DNA of 64,000 nucleotides from Schistocephalus solidus (GCA_017591395.1 WEDG01005121.1:49834-113833), one strand, 5' to 3'; counted from the first letter of the stretch, positions 45,791-57,479 are shown. Notes: generated from the letters alone by a model not told the origin. Made by a program: numbers and translations.

Positions 45791-46349
45791 TTCTGTGTTA
45801 ATGCTCGCCTCAAAAATGACCAGATACCTCGATTCATACTTTTTACGCTCCTGATTATTACTGTCGGATAAGTGGCCTCAATCAGAAGGCGGAAGGCAAG
45901 GACTCTTGCAATACAGGAATGATGATAGTTAGGAGTTTTATGTGTAGGGTAAGTGATTATGCCATTAGCGTTTTGAAGAACAACTAGATTGACGGAGAAA
46001 ATGTGAAGAATTTATCGTGAAGTCCTTCTATCGAGACGACCACTACCGAAGACACAACTGAAATTGACAACTTTGACAGCCTAACCCCTGACCTTAGATT
46101 TCTACCCAAAGTCCAACCTAAATTTCTAATCCGAATCATAACCGTAATCCCAATCTCAATTTCATTTAAAAACCTCGTATTACTCGATCAAAGGCAAACC
46201 TTTCTGCATGCACTTGAGAGAGGCAAGACGGGAAATGAGCAAAATAGACGGAGGTTAAAATAAGGCTAACTATATTGCATAAGAAGACATTTAGTAGAAG
46301 CAAATACTAGGTGGAGCCATGTATCCGATGGTCACAAAATGGACGTGCT
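45791..46349. other. No gene seen; telomere-like patch
   Basis: Nothing coding. A CCTAA-rich degenerate tract (gcctaacccctgacc; caacctaaatttctaatcc) lies at about 46,080-46,165. Confidence 0.45.
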
Positions 46350-46560
46350 TAAACCTAGCACGACGAGCTAAAAGCCGTGGCTTGAATAGTTACAGACCGG
46401 TTAGGTCTGTGCAGCCAGTGCCGTGCGTGTGGCGTGACTGACTGGTGGAGCAAAAGTAACACTCACAGAGTCCTTCTTAGTGTGGCCTCTAAGGCATTCC
46501 CACGGAGATGAGATTTGAGCCGCTGCCTATTCTGTGATAACCGGGTATATTGCACAGGAA
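46350..46560 (+). repeat. Family 1 module fragment (plus)
   Basis: gctaaaagccgtggcttg, a gactgactggtgg block, ccttcttagtgtggcctc and aaggcattcccac correspond to one diverged 3' module. Confidence 0.6.
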
Positions 46561-46569
46561 GAGGAGGTC

Positions 46570-47735
46570 CTGTATGACCCATACAGGATGGGTTGCCTAA
46601 CGTTTTTTCGGCACTGTGCCCAATCACACCTCCGGTTGTCTTGACACATTTTAACCATCGGAAACTATTAACTGAGTGAAGAGAGAGCCTGCCTCACTAT
46701 CCACACAGAAGTCATTGGTGTAGCGCCCATTCTGTAGGGCTCACGGTTGGCGTCTTCGCTCGCAACTGTTGAATTATCCAGATTTTACGTATTTTACGTC
46801 TATCTCAGATTTTCTGAACTTTCCTCACCGGAAGCGAAATGTGCAGTCAATTCTTGCATTTGCCCTACCGCATGTCTATCATTGTTGAAGCCAGAAGCAC
46901 TCATCTGTCTGGTTTAATTTCCAAGGAAGTTCATGTGTGAGCCTGGATTAACTCCTGCAAAAAAAACCTCTTAAGCTCGGTGCGATAGTTCATATGCATA
47001 TTTGAAGTGAAATCCGCCAGTCACTGCGAGCAACCACGATCAGTTGGGACATTTCGCGATTCACAGCTACGCCCGCAATTGTCTCCGTGGTGATTGAGCT
47101 TTAGTTTGGACTTCTACGAGGCTGGGGACTATTGCACCGTCGGCTAGGACCGAGAATTTGCAAGATCATCACATGTTGGTTGAACCTCCAGTTTCTCTCC
47201 TTTCCGTCGGTATTCACTCCCCATTAGTGGCCGCTTTTCCTGTATTCGTCCACCCGCAAACAGTAGTGATTTACATAGTTACCAGGTTGCTTCTCCGAAG
47301 AACCTGCATCAGACCTGATAGACGACGTTCACCGCTTCCAGTCGTGGCAGACGAGCGGTATATATATCCGGATAGCGATGACTAAATATCATCGCTCTTC
47401 TCAAGAACTTTCAGGGTTCAATAGTCCATTGGACAGTCACTTGAATTTCCCTCATAAACTCAACCTTTAGCAAGAAGCTCTCATCAGTGACCTTAAAATC
47501 GCACATGACACCCCGCAAAAATAAGGCAAGTATTTATAGTGACAGAACTCCCCTCCCGACATGTAAGGGGTTCTCTGCGCCACACAGGTGAACCTTGTAA
47601 TTTAAAAAGCTACAAAGACCGAGATTTCTCGCTTTCCATAGTTTGTGCGACAGCGGGAGACCTTATAATTTACGCGGATTAACATACTTCCTAACACGAC
47701 CCTACACACATCAAGATGTTCTTCGAGCATGGGTA
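46570..47735. other. No gene seen
   Basis: No recognised coding sequence or repeat. Confidence 0.45.
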
Positions 47736-47739
47736 GATT

Positions 47740-47945
47740 AAATTTCCCCGATCAGGACTCACTCTCGAGCCCCGCCAGCAGCGGCACAGCAGACAGAAGA
47801 ACATTGCCTACAAAAACAAAGGAGACCCAAATGGCCACTTCTGGATTTTTAACCGTCATCAGCCAGTCATACCCAACCCCAGATGTTGAAACACCTGAGG
47901 ATCGAACCAGCGACCTGCTGGCTAAAGTCCCGCGCTTCTCAGGGG
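47740..47945 (-). repeat. SINE-A with tRNA-like head (minus)
   Basis: On the minus strand gcgcgggactttagcc, agcaggtcgctggttcgatc and ctcaggtg begin the element. ggttcgatcc fits the Pol III B box and the stretch resembles the 3' half of a tRNA. The body follows: tttcaacatctggggttggg, tatgactggctgatgacgg, gtaggcaatgttc, gctgctggcggggctcgag. Probably a tRNA-derived SINE; the 5' tRNA half is missing or diverged. Confidence 0.6.
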
Positions 47946-48045
47946 TTGCAACATCTGGGATTGGGTATGACTGGCTGACGGCAGTCAGGAATGGCCATTC
48001 CAGTCTCACTGGTCTTTGTGGGCAATGTTCACCTGCCTATGTTTA
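47938..48045 (+). repeat. Inverted SINE-A partner
   Basis: ctcaggggttgcaacatctg, ggattgggtatgactggctg, gaatggccattccagtctc and gtgggcaatgttcacctg repeat the body of the 47,740-47,945 copy in the opposite direction. The pair forms a fold-back of roughly 90-base arms around a loop of about 37 bases. Confidence 0.7.
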
Positions 48046-49270
48046 ACTTTGTGAACACGAAAATCGCAAGAGTAACACAGGCGCAATCTAAAGAATATGG
48101 CTGATATTGTCAATATAAGAGCTCTTTTACAATTCGCAAATAAAAGTAAAGAACAGCCTTCCGGCAAGTTTGACGTGGAGAAGGAAGAAGAGGAGGCAGG
48201 GTAAGAGCGGTTACCGTTGGGTTGTGGCATACGAAAAAAAGAAGTAAATGCCGCACAATTTCGCCGGCATAAGAGATACCGGAAAAGGTTAAAATAACAG
48301 GAGAAAATAATAAAAGCGGAAAGGATGAGCGCACATGAAGTTTTGGGTCGCTTAGAATGTTGCGCTGCGCTTTTTGGGAGAAAAAAACAGAGATCAAAGA
48401 CGACCCGAGCATGAGTTGGGTATGCGGCTTCCGCAGAGATCCGATCGAGCCGATCATCACAGTGACTAGTAAGGGGGTTGGGTGGAGCTTTTTGCAGGCG
48501 GCTGGCGAATGGCACCTACTCCGTCCGCCTAGGACACGCAGTGGGGGTAATCCTCAGACCACCTTTTGAGGCCAGAGACTCACAGGGGGTCACGACAATG
48601 CTAGGATGCTGTCGTTCAGTGCATGGAGGATGCAGCTCATGAGTTTTGCCTAGAGAAGAGCAGAAAAGAATAGATGAGACGACGATTTAATATATAAGCC
48701 CTTCGTTTTTATTACCATAACATGTCTGCTTATTTGATTTAGGTAAGCATGTTATATTAGGCTTACGTTGCTGGCTGACCTCAATAAAATAATGAAGGGG
48801 TATGGATAAGACTGGTGTTAGGGTTACGTTTGCTGGCCGCAGATTATGTTATCTAATCTAACTTTCTTCAGGCAATAACCTTGGATTTCTTGTTTGCCGC
48901 CAGTTTACACGCCGCCAATGTGCATATTTCATGGTGCGCGTCTGTTCCAGCATATTTTATCCCTTTTGGAATGCTAAGGATTACATAATTATTAGAAAAC
49001 AGAGGCTAATTTTTGAGTTTGTAATAGCAAAAAGTGTCAATTAAAATTCAGCATACAAATTATAACATTTCTGCTAGCTTTTATAGCAAATGCATACTGT
49101 CGGAATTGGACAATGACGTAGGCAAAATAACGACATGCTACTGGATGGAAGAGTCGAAAGTAGCTAATCACACAGCAGACACTTATTTTAAACGCGCTGT
49201 GAGGATGTCAAGTGGTCTAAATTCAGCCACAGAGACATACAAAATACTCTCCATCACTAGGAATAAACAG
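48046..49270. other. No gene recognised
   Basis: The minus-strand open frame 48,515-48,006 has no recognisable domain and ends inside the SINE pair. It is not supported as a gene. Confidence 0.4.
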
Positions 49271-49278
49271 CATCAGCA

Positions 49279-49484
49279 GTGCACAACAACTTGGTTCTTA
49301 GATCGGAAATCCAACCCCTTGCACCCGAAGAATCCCCGCCAGAAGCGTATTCTCTATCGGAAGACGGGGTTTCTGGGGGCTGTAAAGAGGAGAAGATACA
49401 ATCGTTGGAACAAGGTTATTGGCCTGACATTTCAGGTTCTCATTCAAGTTCATCATCAGAGGCGGTTGCAGAGAAGGGTAATTG
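49279..49484 (+). CDS. Candidate exon of unknown protein, acidic/Ser-rich
   Basis: After an AG-rich acceptor region (ctaggaataaacagcatcag cag) a plus-strand frame encodes LVLRSEIQPLAPEESPPEAY, EKIQSLEQGYWPDISGSHSS and SSSEAVAEKG, then a GGTAATTG donor-like site. The peptide is acidic and serine-rich, as in disordered regulatory regions. An overlapping longer frame (49,034-49,510) looks less protein-like. No family is recognised and no neighbouring exon was found. Confidence 0.22.
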
Positions 49485-49489
49485 AGGCA

Positions 49490-51035
49490 CAGGGCACGCA
49501 ATATTTATAGTACGTAATGGCCACGCGATCACATGCGTACTAAAAATAGCAGCTCTCGCGGGCACCGCTAGGGCTGGTGATTGATGCCATGATAGCTAAA
49601 CCGTCCGCACCCAAGTCGGTAATAACCGCAATTTCATCATCCGTGTTTGATGTTGGCGTGACAATAACTCAGCAGCTTGGTTTACTGTCACTGGAGGTGT
49701 TAGTCACCCGCGCCCTCCCCACATGACTGGTTCTCCTACTTAGGCAAAGCCTAAGCACAGAATATGAGAACGGGAGGCCATTGCGCTTGTTGATAGACTG
49801 CAGGAATGAAAACCATGACTAGAGCAGTTCGAAACACACGTGGTTATCGTTTCTTGTGAGGATTTCCAACCTGTGACACTTGAAAATATGACCAGGTCCC
49901 ATCAAGTGACCGGCAACCTGAGAATTAGCGTCTTTTCCTCCTCCTCCTCCTCCCTAAGTCCTCAGATATGCGTGCAGTTATTTTCGCCATTAAATAAAAA
50001 TCTTTACCTTCTACGTAGAGTATGTTCTACCATAGACTACGCATTTGTCTAGACTAAACCAACGACATCTCTCCTTTCTTCTGGTTTTCAAACTGTCACG
50101 AAAATTAACAATATCTTCTACCACACTCATTGCAACAAGTTGATAAGGATGATAAACCCAGTCTGGCTTAGGTCTAGTCTGGGCCTATGCTGCTTTATCA
50201 CTACGATAGCGCCCATGAGAGCAGTATGTCGTAGTTCCGGGGAGCCTATGTTGCGTCCTTAAATCAGGCAAGATTGACGAACACCCACCTATGTGACTTG
50301 AAGGAAACTCGATCGTTACCACCATGGCGTGAAGTTTTGACCCAGAAGTTGAGTGCTGGCTCAAGTAAACATCAAGCCCAAGTACTATCGCTAATAGCCG
50401 CTTCCAACTCCGTTGCCTCTGTCGGCAAAATCCTCTCAAGCAGCCCCGGTTAGTTATAATTCTGTAACAGCGTACATGAGTAGAAGGCTGTGTTCGTAGT
50501 CTAGGTGGTTCGCCTCTCGCAGTACATCAGCCTTCGTAGCTTTTTTTGGCACTTAGGGATTTAAATTAATCTCCGCTGGAAGTAGTAATCCAGTGGGAAT
50601 GTTTATTCTTTTCGGCTGAAATTGATGGCGCTCAACATATATCTGGTAAAAAGTGAGGCCGCATCTAATAGAATCCATTTGAACGCCCTACTCGCAAGCA
50701 CATTTAGTAAGATCGAAAAGTTAGAGGCATAATTTTAAAGATAAGACAACAGTTTCGGTGGTCCAGTTTTCCCTCAAACACAACGTTCTGAAGGACATCA
50801 CGGATTGAGACTAGCAGGGCCATAGCGCCAGTGTACCCGACGTCGGTCCTCATCCGAATTCAACAGCCTCACGATTGCCTACAATAGTTTTTTGGTGTAT
50901 AGCTAATTGCAGTTTAATACGACCGGTGACTGGTTGCATCCTTGGCACACTCTTATCAAAACACTGAACAGTTTGGGGGCGACGTTGCGTAAGGACACAA
51001 GTTCAACGATCATGACGACCGTTTCTGCCAGATAA
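49490..51035. other. No gene recognised
   Basis: Contains a short minus-strand frame at 50,439-50,185 (GSKLHAMVVTIEFPSSHIGG) that looks protein-like but has no support. Sequence near 50,720-50,880 may be the decayed 3' end of family 2 copy B. Confidence 0.35.
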
Positions 51036-51039
51036 CTGT

Positions 51040-52100
51040 TCAGTCAGGCTAGCTCCATAGCAATTCTATGTGAACAGAATCGGGAGCGAGGTATGTGAAA
51101 TTTTCTACTTCTTGAAATGTTTATGGATAAACCGACCGATTTAGCGACCTCATTCCCTAGTGACACCATAGAATGTGGGTCACTAAAGCTTGAAGCTAGT
51201 AAGGCGATATAATCGGCGTAGTCCAGATAAATCAGCCGCAGTCCGGGCGCCAAGTCAACACCGCCAACTTCGTGTAGGCCCTTCCCGAGAATGCAGTCAG
51301 TGGCGTAGTTGAAGAGAATGAACGACAGGATAAAGCGTTGTCAAATGTCAGACCGAATAGTTGGGAAAGATGGCTATGGACCAGACCTCGCGCAGTGATG
51401 GAACGGTAATAAGCCTTGATCATGGCGATGCTTTCTGGTGCTACACCATATAGTACCATTATAGGCCACAGAGATTCAGGAAAGACGCAATCGAATGCGG
51501 CGGCTAGGTAGATAGTCGTCGGTGGTTGGTAGCTATGACAGAATTCAAAAAATGCGCCTCAGTTTGAATATTTGGTCAGCACATCGCCACTCAGCACGGA
51601 ATCCAGTCTGGTTTGGCCTGGTCCTTGAGTCATGTACGGCCTGGAATCACCTGAGAAGGATAATAGCGAAGATGGTAGCAGAAGCGCCGATGAGACTTGT
51701 GCCACGGGAGTTCTTTTATCTAGTTTTATCTCCTTTCTTGAGGACAGGTACACGGATGCTTGAACCTCAGTCATCAGGAACGACCACGTCTCTCCACGCT
51801 TGTTCAATCACCTCATGCGGCATAGGCACCAATGTCGATACACGGCTTGTAGATTTCACCAGGTATACCATCCTTTCCAGGTGCCTTCACATGGCATCGG
51901 AAACTTCTTCAGAAGGGGTAGCATGACACTACATAGGTTGGATAGGGAGGAAGACCCGCTTTAGATAGAAACGAGAGGGCGTTGGGTTTGGTTGGGAAGT
52001 TGAGAAGGTGCTCGAAATGCTCACGCCAGTGCTCGACCTTGTAAGAGTTGTCGGCAATAAAACCGCCATTCACGTCATGAAGAGTAGCTAAGTGCACATG
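51040..52100 (-). pseudogene. Family 2 copy B: reverse transcriptase
   Basis: Minus strand: LHDVNGGFIADNSYKVEHWR (linker), a WRDVVVPDD-GSSIRVPVLKK block, DSRTRPNQTGFRAECRCADQ, then after several stops IYLDYADYIALLASSFSD. Motif C is Y-A-D-Y instead of Y-A-D-D, and the next block is VAKSVGLSIN. The order matches copy A. It is clearly non-functional. Confidence 0.75.
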
Positions 52101-52639
52101 GGCTTACAATTAACTTGGCAAGTAATTTTCTAGTGCTGCCAACGTTTGAGGTCTTCTATATGGCGGTAGCTATTTCAACGCAATATTTCTTCGGTCATCC
52201 CTAACCGACTTTTCTGTCTTCTTCTGAAGTTGGTGGAAGGAATCATCATAACGAGACAACTGCAGGATTCTTCCGCTAACCCAGTCAGTGCGGCGTCACT
52301 GGGTGTATCCAATAATTTTCTTAGCTGCCCCATAGGTTGAGAGCTTCAGTGACGACCACTGGTTACTGCCTTCTCCGTAGGCTCGGGTAAATAAAACAAG
52401 GTCGGCTTTCTCTGCTCAGGGCCTCGGCAGTACTGGGTTGCCGGATTTTGCGACATCGACGCGTATAATGACATTTTAGACGCGGATGAGATTAGCGTGT
52501 ACGAATTCGAACATGGTTCGACCCATTGGCATCACCACTTTCGTCATCAAGCATTGATCTGCTAACACGAAGCCAGATGCTGGGCTTTGAACTGACTATA
52601 ATATAGATTTGACTGGCCGTATGGCCACCTTTCGAACAT

Positions 52640-53440
52640 CACGCCAGCAGATGCTTATTGCGATGCTGGAAGCACATTTTCGTGACAAGCAGTTGATTAT
52701 GATCAGCAACGTTCAGCAATATCTCACCATTGTCACATCGAGAACAGAGCCAAAAGCGGACAATAAGAGGACTGTAGAGTCAACAGGCCCAGTCTGGTCA
52801 TTCCAGTCCTCGATAACAAGCAGCTGATCGCGGCGGGGGAGTTTTTCAGGTAAAGTTCACTGCTACGATTTAAAAGTCTCCTTATCGTAGTGCTCGGAAG
52901 CGGAGGTTGACGCGTATACGGGGGCGACAGAGATGTTTGTGCTGAGACCTTTAGTCGCACGTAGGCAATCTGTTCATTAACTCGTTTGTAAGCAAGTAGT
53001 GCACAAGTTGTTTGTTGTGAGGGGGCAATTGTCAAACCATGTCTACCAGGAAAGTCACGTGGGCCACTACGGTACAAGGTAAAGTGTGAGTTGGCTCCCG
53101 TTATCTTTAATTCCTGAGCGCCTGCGTCAAGAATTCGTACTTCAGACAATCAGCATACATCTACGTTGTATTAATAAAGGTTGCTCGCTGTCAGACTTTG
53201 AGTATCAAGGTCCAGGAACGCTTGCTAATTGCAGCATTCAATACCAAAAGCCTGTCTCGGTTGAGAAGTCCACCTCGCATACTATTCACCCAAACCACTG
53301 AAATAGGGTTGCGGAGCGCGTCGGTTCCCACGGACACCGTAGTACTGTCATCGGACATATTTTTACGCGGTTTCTTGAAGACTGTGAGTACGGGTGAGTC
53401 CCCAACAGCCACTCAGGTTGTTTTTTCGAGGTTGTCTCCT
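52640..53440 (-). pseudogene. Family 2 copy B: endonuclease
   Basis: Minus frames 53,412-53,191 and 53,149-52,733 carry the N-terminal leader (DDSTTVSVGTDALRNP, also in copy A), then MSEVRILDAGAQELKITGAN, FTLYRSGPRDFPGRHGLTIA, KRVNEQIAYVRL and, after a shift, a degraded G-D-W-N region. The catalytic Glu in S-E-V-R-I is retained. Stops and frameshifts occur throughout. Confidence 0.75.
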
Positions 53441-53739
53441 CTGGCATTTTGGCTGGCTAGTCTAACCAGAGGGCAGCGGTGGCAATCAAACTTATTTAAT
53501 GGCGGTTCACGGCTGCCATGTTGCAGTGCCTTTGTAGGGATTTGTGGCATTTTATAAGGCAGTCGGCGTGCCAGACCTCGGCCCACCGCGTCCTAGTAGC
53601 CCTGTCGCTACTGGTCCGCAATTGTTTATTTCGCGGCTAACCTTCACCGAAGGCTGTTCCACCATCCGCCACCTGTGAACACGACGGATAGATAGCAGCT
53701 AGGCTAATGGGGAACCCGTCTTCCCGTGCTTAGTACGAT

Positions 53740-54513
53740 GTGGTGAATAATTTTTCATCGTACTCCTAAAGCATGCACTTCAAACAAACCTTTCAGTTAA
53801 ATACTGCACACCTATACGAAGTACCCTTTCGTTCCTATCCTTATGTGGGAAGCAATTAAAATTTTGTCAGTTTTAAGTAATAAATCACAGATAAGAAAAC
53901 GGTTGCGCGATATACGCAGATTTCGGATGGCTTTAGTCCTACTTAGATATTTTATCCATCAAAAACTGAAACACCCAATCTAATTGATTTAGTGACGAAG
54001 GTTAAATATTTGAGACTGCAGTGCACAAACTAGTTAGTCTTGACTACAATGACTAAAAAGCATAATTCGAACATTCTTTTAAGGATATCACGATCGGGCC
54101 AGAAATAATTGACGGTTCAAGCCACTATTTAAGAGAGCGGCTGGGATAGAGGATAAAACACTCGAAAATACTCCGTAGATTGAAGGATAGATAACAAAAA
54201 GGCCGTTGAAGGACTGTCACTAACTTTAAATGGGTGGTACGTTTTTCAAGACTTAGTCAAGAACAGAAGCCATTGCTTCCTTCTACATGACATTAAATCC
54301 CTTCAGAGGCATAGTACACATTATCGATCCGAAACGACAGCTAACCTTCAGAGTTAATAATAGAGATTTTTCAGTTTAGGAATAAACGACATCTATGAGA
54401 TCCATCGACATCTGCCATTATTGGTTGGGGAAAATGCATAATCGGCTACCTATAAACCACGTAAACGGTAAAAAGAGCCCTAATGGTAGCAGAAATAACT
54501 AGAAAGCGGCAAC
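53740..54513. other. Probable RCAN intron or downstream region
   Basis: AT-rich. I searched the minus strand for the missing last RCAN exon (E-K-Y-E-L-H-A-like start, then a P-K-P-K-I-I-Q-T-like end) and did not see it. Confidence 0.35.
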
Positions 54514-56799
54514 CTGCCTGGTTCCATACTAGCGATTGCACTTAGAAGATCGTAGTTAATGCAGGGTTCGGCCTCTACACGAGGTTCCCAACCAACAGGA
54601 GGGGAAGCAGGTGGAGAGAGGAGGAATAAACGTGAAGGTTTAGGCGGAGCGAGGTAGCCCTCGTCGATTTCTTCCTCTGTATTCTCATCAGTCAATTCCT
54701 CATCCTCAAAGGAAGTCTGTTTCACGCTGGCGCCGGCCGCACCAAGTGCTAACTTTGGCCGCGGACGCGCTGATTGCACATCCTGGTCATCTATTTCTGC
54801 AAAATAGCATCGAATACCCTGCTCTGCACTGGCTTCATTAAGGTGATTTTCAGTGCCATCAGTATGAGGGGAAGAGTTGGTGGTTTTGGGAAGACGCCAT
54901 CCTTGGGTCTCGAAACGGGCCATGAATGCTGCCTCCGTTGAAGACATTGTCACCTACAGAGAAAGAGGAAAAGAGACGATTCATATTTCGCAACTCAATG
55001 GTCACATGTTCCAAAGTATTGTTCCCTCAATGTGAGGTCAATATCAAGCGCTTCCAATCTATACCACACGTGCATCCCTTTTTCGATATTGGTGGCTGTT
55101 CCCAAGTCTGGTTCACCTCTGTCGTTTTTGCCAGATATGACAACAGATGGAAACAGTACTAACCAGTCTTACTCGGCAGTAGGACAAAAAATACTGACTT
55201 CGTTCATGGTTGCGTCAGCAGGTCTCAGAGTTAAGCCACCACTAATCATGTGGAGTATTTACAATGTCAGGCAGACTAGTGACATCTTCGGCTACGTCAG
55301 AATCCGAGTTAGGGAAACCTGAAATTTTTGTTCAGATAGCTCTTAAATGACCGATTGTAAACTAAGCATTCTTCCTAGGAAATATTCCCTGACCGAACCC
55401 AGCTGCGACCAACAAGTGATGATGTCGGATCAGGCCAAGTGAGTGAAATATCCATGTGTTGTGAATATTCTCGATGGAGACCAGTCAAGTATGAATCCAC
55501 TGGATAGTCTCAAACGAGCGGATTTATCCTAGATGTCTTCTCGTGGGAACAGCAACAAACACCGAGGAGGAGACGCAAGCATGGTGTAAGTGGGAATTAT
55601 ATGACATTTTACTCGTATTAAGCTGACTGATATAGTGATCAGGTTTATTAGGACCATCAAACCCTTTGACGTCAAGGGGGACGACGTGGCACTTAAAGTC
55701 CCGGTAAGGCGCCAACCTAACTGTTTGTTTGTTTTTAGTGTTTTAAAATGCGCTGTGAATTTTGTTTTTCTTCTACGACAACGTGGATCCGTAACCGTGT
55801 TCAAGGTTGGAGGAGACGAGCGGATGGAGGAGGGTCTTCAGGCTACAGCGAACGGATTGGGCGAAAATATTGAAGTTGACTGAGTAGATACCCATTCGGT
55901 ATCGATTTAGTTGAATTTAGAACGTTTGATTTGCAGAAATGGTGATAAATGTGTTTTCTTAAACCATTTAATTTATTGGCCATCTTTTCCCATACTGTGC
56001 GTTTTGCGCATGAATATAGCAAAACAATTAACTGTAGATTTGGAATTCAATAAGGAATATCGTGGACCAAATTAAAATTTAAAAAATATTCCCCAAGGTA
56101 CCATTGGGGGCTGAGATTATACTTCAAGTAGCCCGGTTTCCCTACCCCGTCTACTGATAAACTAGACGCTGGGTCATACAGCATAGTCCCATTAGTACAT
56201 GTGCGATGCCCGGCGGACCAAACCAGGACATCTTCCAGCGAAAATTTCAGCCTGGATATCGATAGTAAACAACCAAACGTCGCACCAGTACAACATCCTA
56301 CGGACTATAGCGCAACGGCTCAACGAGTACCTAGTCAGAAGCCTGGTCACACAATGCATCTACATGGCACAAAGCCTAAAATATCACTTTAAATAGAAAA
56401 AAAACATAAGACAACAGACGCGGTTTCCTGTAATATTTGGTCTTTGATCAATACTGCTGGCGGCAGTGGCTAATATTGTGAATAGACGGTAATCAGACGA
56501 AAGCATAAAGTAAAATCAGAAAGTTAATACTCACCAGAACTCGACTGAAACTAGGGAGATAGACAAAACTGCAGGCGTTATCGAAGTGACGAAATACATT
56601 TTCGAAAAGGGTCTTAAAGGACAGGATATGAGTACGGATAGGCTACCTTTGAAGCAACATCCGAATAGACTTCGCGGGGAACCTTTGTAACAATCAGTTT
56701 TTTTGTAAGACACGACAATGTCTGAAAGGCATCCTGTGTTTCCTGGAGTGAACAAGTGCGGTCTTCAAGAAATTCTGTATCTTTTAGACAGCGCTCCAT
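54514..56799 (-). CDS. RCAN: Regulator of calcineurin (calcipressin), 3 of its exons
   Basis: The family binds and modulates the phosphatase calcineurin in the cytoplasm. Exon A, 56,799-56,647, starts at an ATG with A at -3 ([10 protein letters not shown]..) and opens the RRM-like domain with [19 protein letters not shown]. Exon B, 56,612-56,535, gives [20 protein letters not shown] then SFSRVL, the R-x-F..F..L-x-S-F strand. Exon C, 54,953-54,514, gives [17 protein letters not shown], an acidic stretch [36 protein letters not shown] (the family signature), GWEP and INYDLLSAI. Introns are 34 bp and 1,581 bp, both in phase 0. Exon C probably ends at AG|GTTGCC; the frame otherwise reads on to a stop at 54,480. 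The C-terminal exon with the P-x-I-x-I-T-like site was not found. At least 223 residues are coded. The insertions between RRM and signature are longer than in vertebrate proteins. Confidence 0.93.
54954..56534 (-). other. RCAN: Large intron of RCAN
   Basis: The donor is CTG|gtgagt at 56,534 and the acceptor is ttcctctttctctgtag ending at 54,954. No repeat element was recognised inside. The open frames at 55,524-55,883 on both strands have no known domain. Confidence 0.75.
56613..56646 (-). other. RCAN: 34-bp mini-intron in RCAN
   Basis: The sequence runs gtagcctatcc....ctttaag between AAG and ACC. Its removal joins SDVASK to TLFENVF in frame. Retaining it shifts the frame and leads to an early stop. 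Such very short introns are typical of flatworm genes near the 5' end. Confidence 0.85.
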
Positions 56800-57390
56800 T
56801 TTTACTGAGATGCAAGAAGTATCCCATAAAACCAACTCGATTGAAACAGGCGGGTTATAAAAACTGCATTATAACAAGAAACACGATTTCTTTGGACTTT
56901 CTTTATCTCTAATTTCTTATTCTTTTACCTGAACCTAAACGTACATGAGCCCTTAACTACAAGCAAGTAAGCTTGAATGTAATCCAGGAAGGCGTTATGG
57001 AGTGTCCGACTGCATGCGTCAAAAAAGTTGGCCCCTTCGAATTTGGTTTAAAATTTTCCACCTCCAAGGAATTTACTACTTTCGGGATTTCAGTCTACTA
57101 GTCACTCTTGCGGACTATATTTATCAAGCGTTGGATTCTATTCGACATACTCTTCATCCTCACAAGACTACTGCAGCAAAACAGCGGATACGGCCGATAT
57201 CCTCCTCCTGTGCACTTCTCGCCAGCAACTCCACGAGATCTTCCAGTCAACAGAGGGTTGAGTCATTTCGATATTTGATTCATAAAATTGCTCCCGCTAA
57301 AACCTTCGTCCCATATTTTTAACACCCTTTATCGTTTTTGCAATCTATCATGGATGCCAAAAATATACCCTTCGGGAATCGTGCAAAATA
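56800..57390. other. Region upstream of RCAN; no gene recognised
   Basis: It should contain the RCAN promoter on the minus strand, but no element can be assigned. The plus-strand frame 57,002-57,322 has no recognised domain. Confidence 0.4.
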
Positions 57391-57391
57391 T

Positions 57392-57467
57392 GTGGCACTG
57401 CCGAGATTCGAACCGCGGCAACAGCGTGCGGGGAACGACGGTGATACCACTCAGCTATCGCCGCACG
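57392..57467 (-). repeat. tRNA-like Pol III promoter block (SINE head or tRNA relic)
   Basis: The minus strand reads gcggcgatagctgagtggta (A box TAGCTGAGTGGT), then about 30 bases later gcggttcgaatctcggc (B box GGTTCGAATC). The box spacing is tRNA-like. The acceptor ends (gcggcga versus gtgccac) do not pair and the T stem has mismatches, so a functional tRNA is unlikely. It lies immediately upstream of, and antisense to, the family 3 element. Confidence 0.6.
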
Positions 57468-57479
57468 ACAAACTCGCTG

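Larger units (their letters stand above)
51040..53735 (-). mobile_element. Family 2 non-LTR retrotransposon, copy B
   Basis: Minus-strand relative of copy A with the same 5' UTR (ggtggcggatggtgg; gaaccgccattaaataag; aggagacaacctcgaaaaaa) starting at about 53,735. A putative start ATG near 53,440 (atgccagaggagacaacc) is present here but mutated in copy A. Heavily decayed. It lies just downstream of the last identified RCAN exon, possibly in its next intron. Confidence 0.8.

Noticed and set aside
47901..47940. tRNA gene at the SINE-A head
   Set aside because: Only a 3'-half-like segment with a B box is present; no complete cloverleaf.
48006..48515. 169-codon minus-strand frame as a gene
   Set aside because: No domain, ends within the SINE pair, and no splice or start context.
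57392..57467. Functional tRNA gene
   Set aside because: A and B boxes are good, but the acceptor ends do not pair and the T stem is mismatched.
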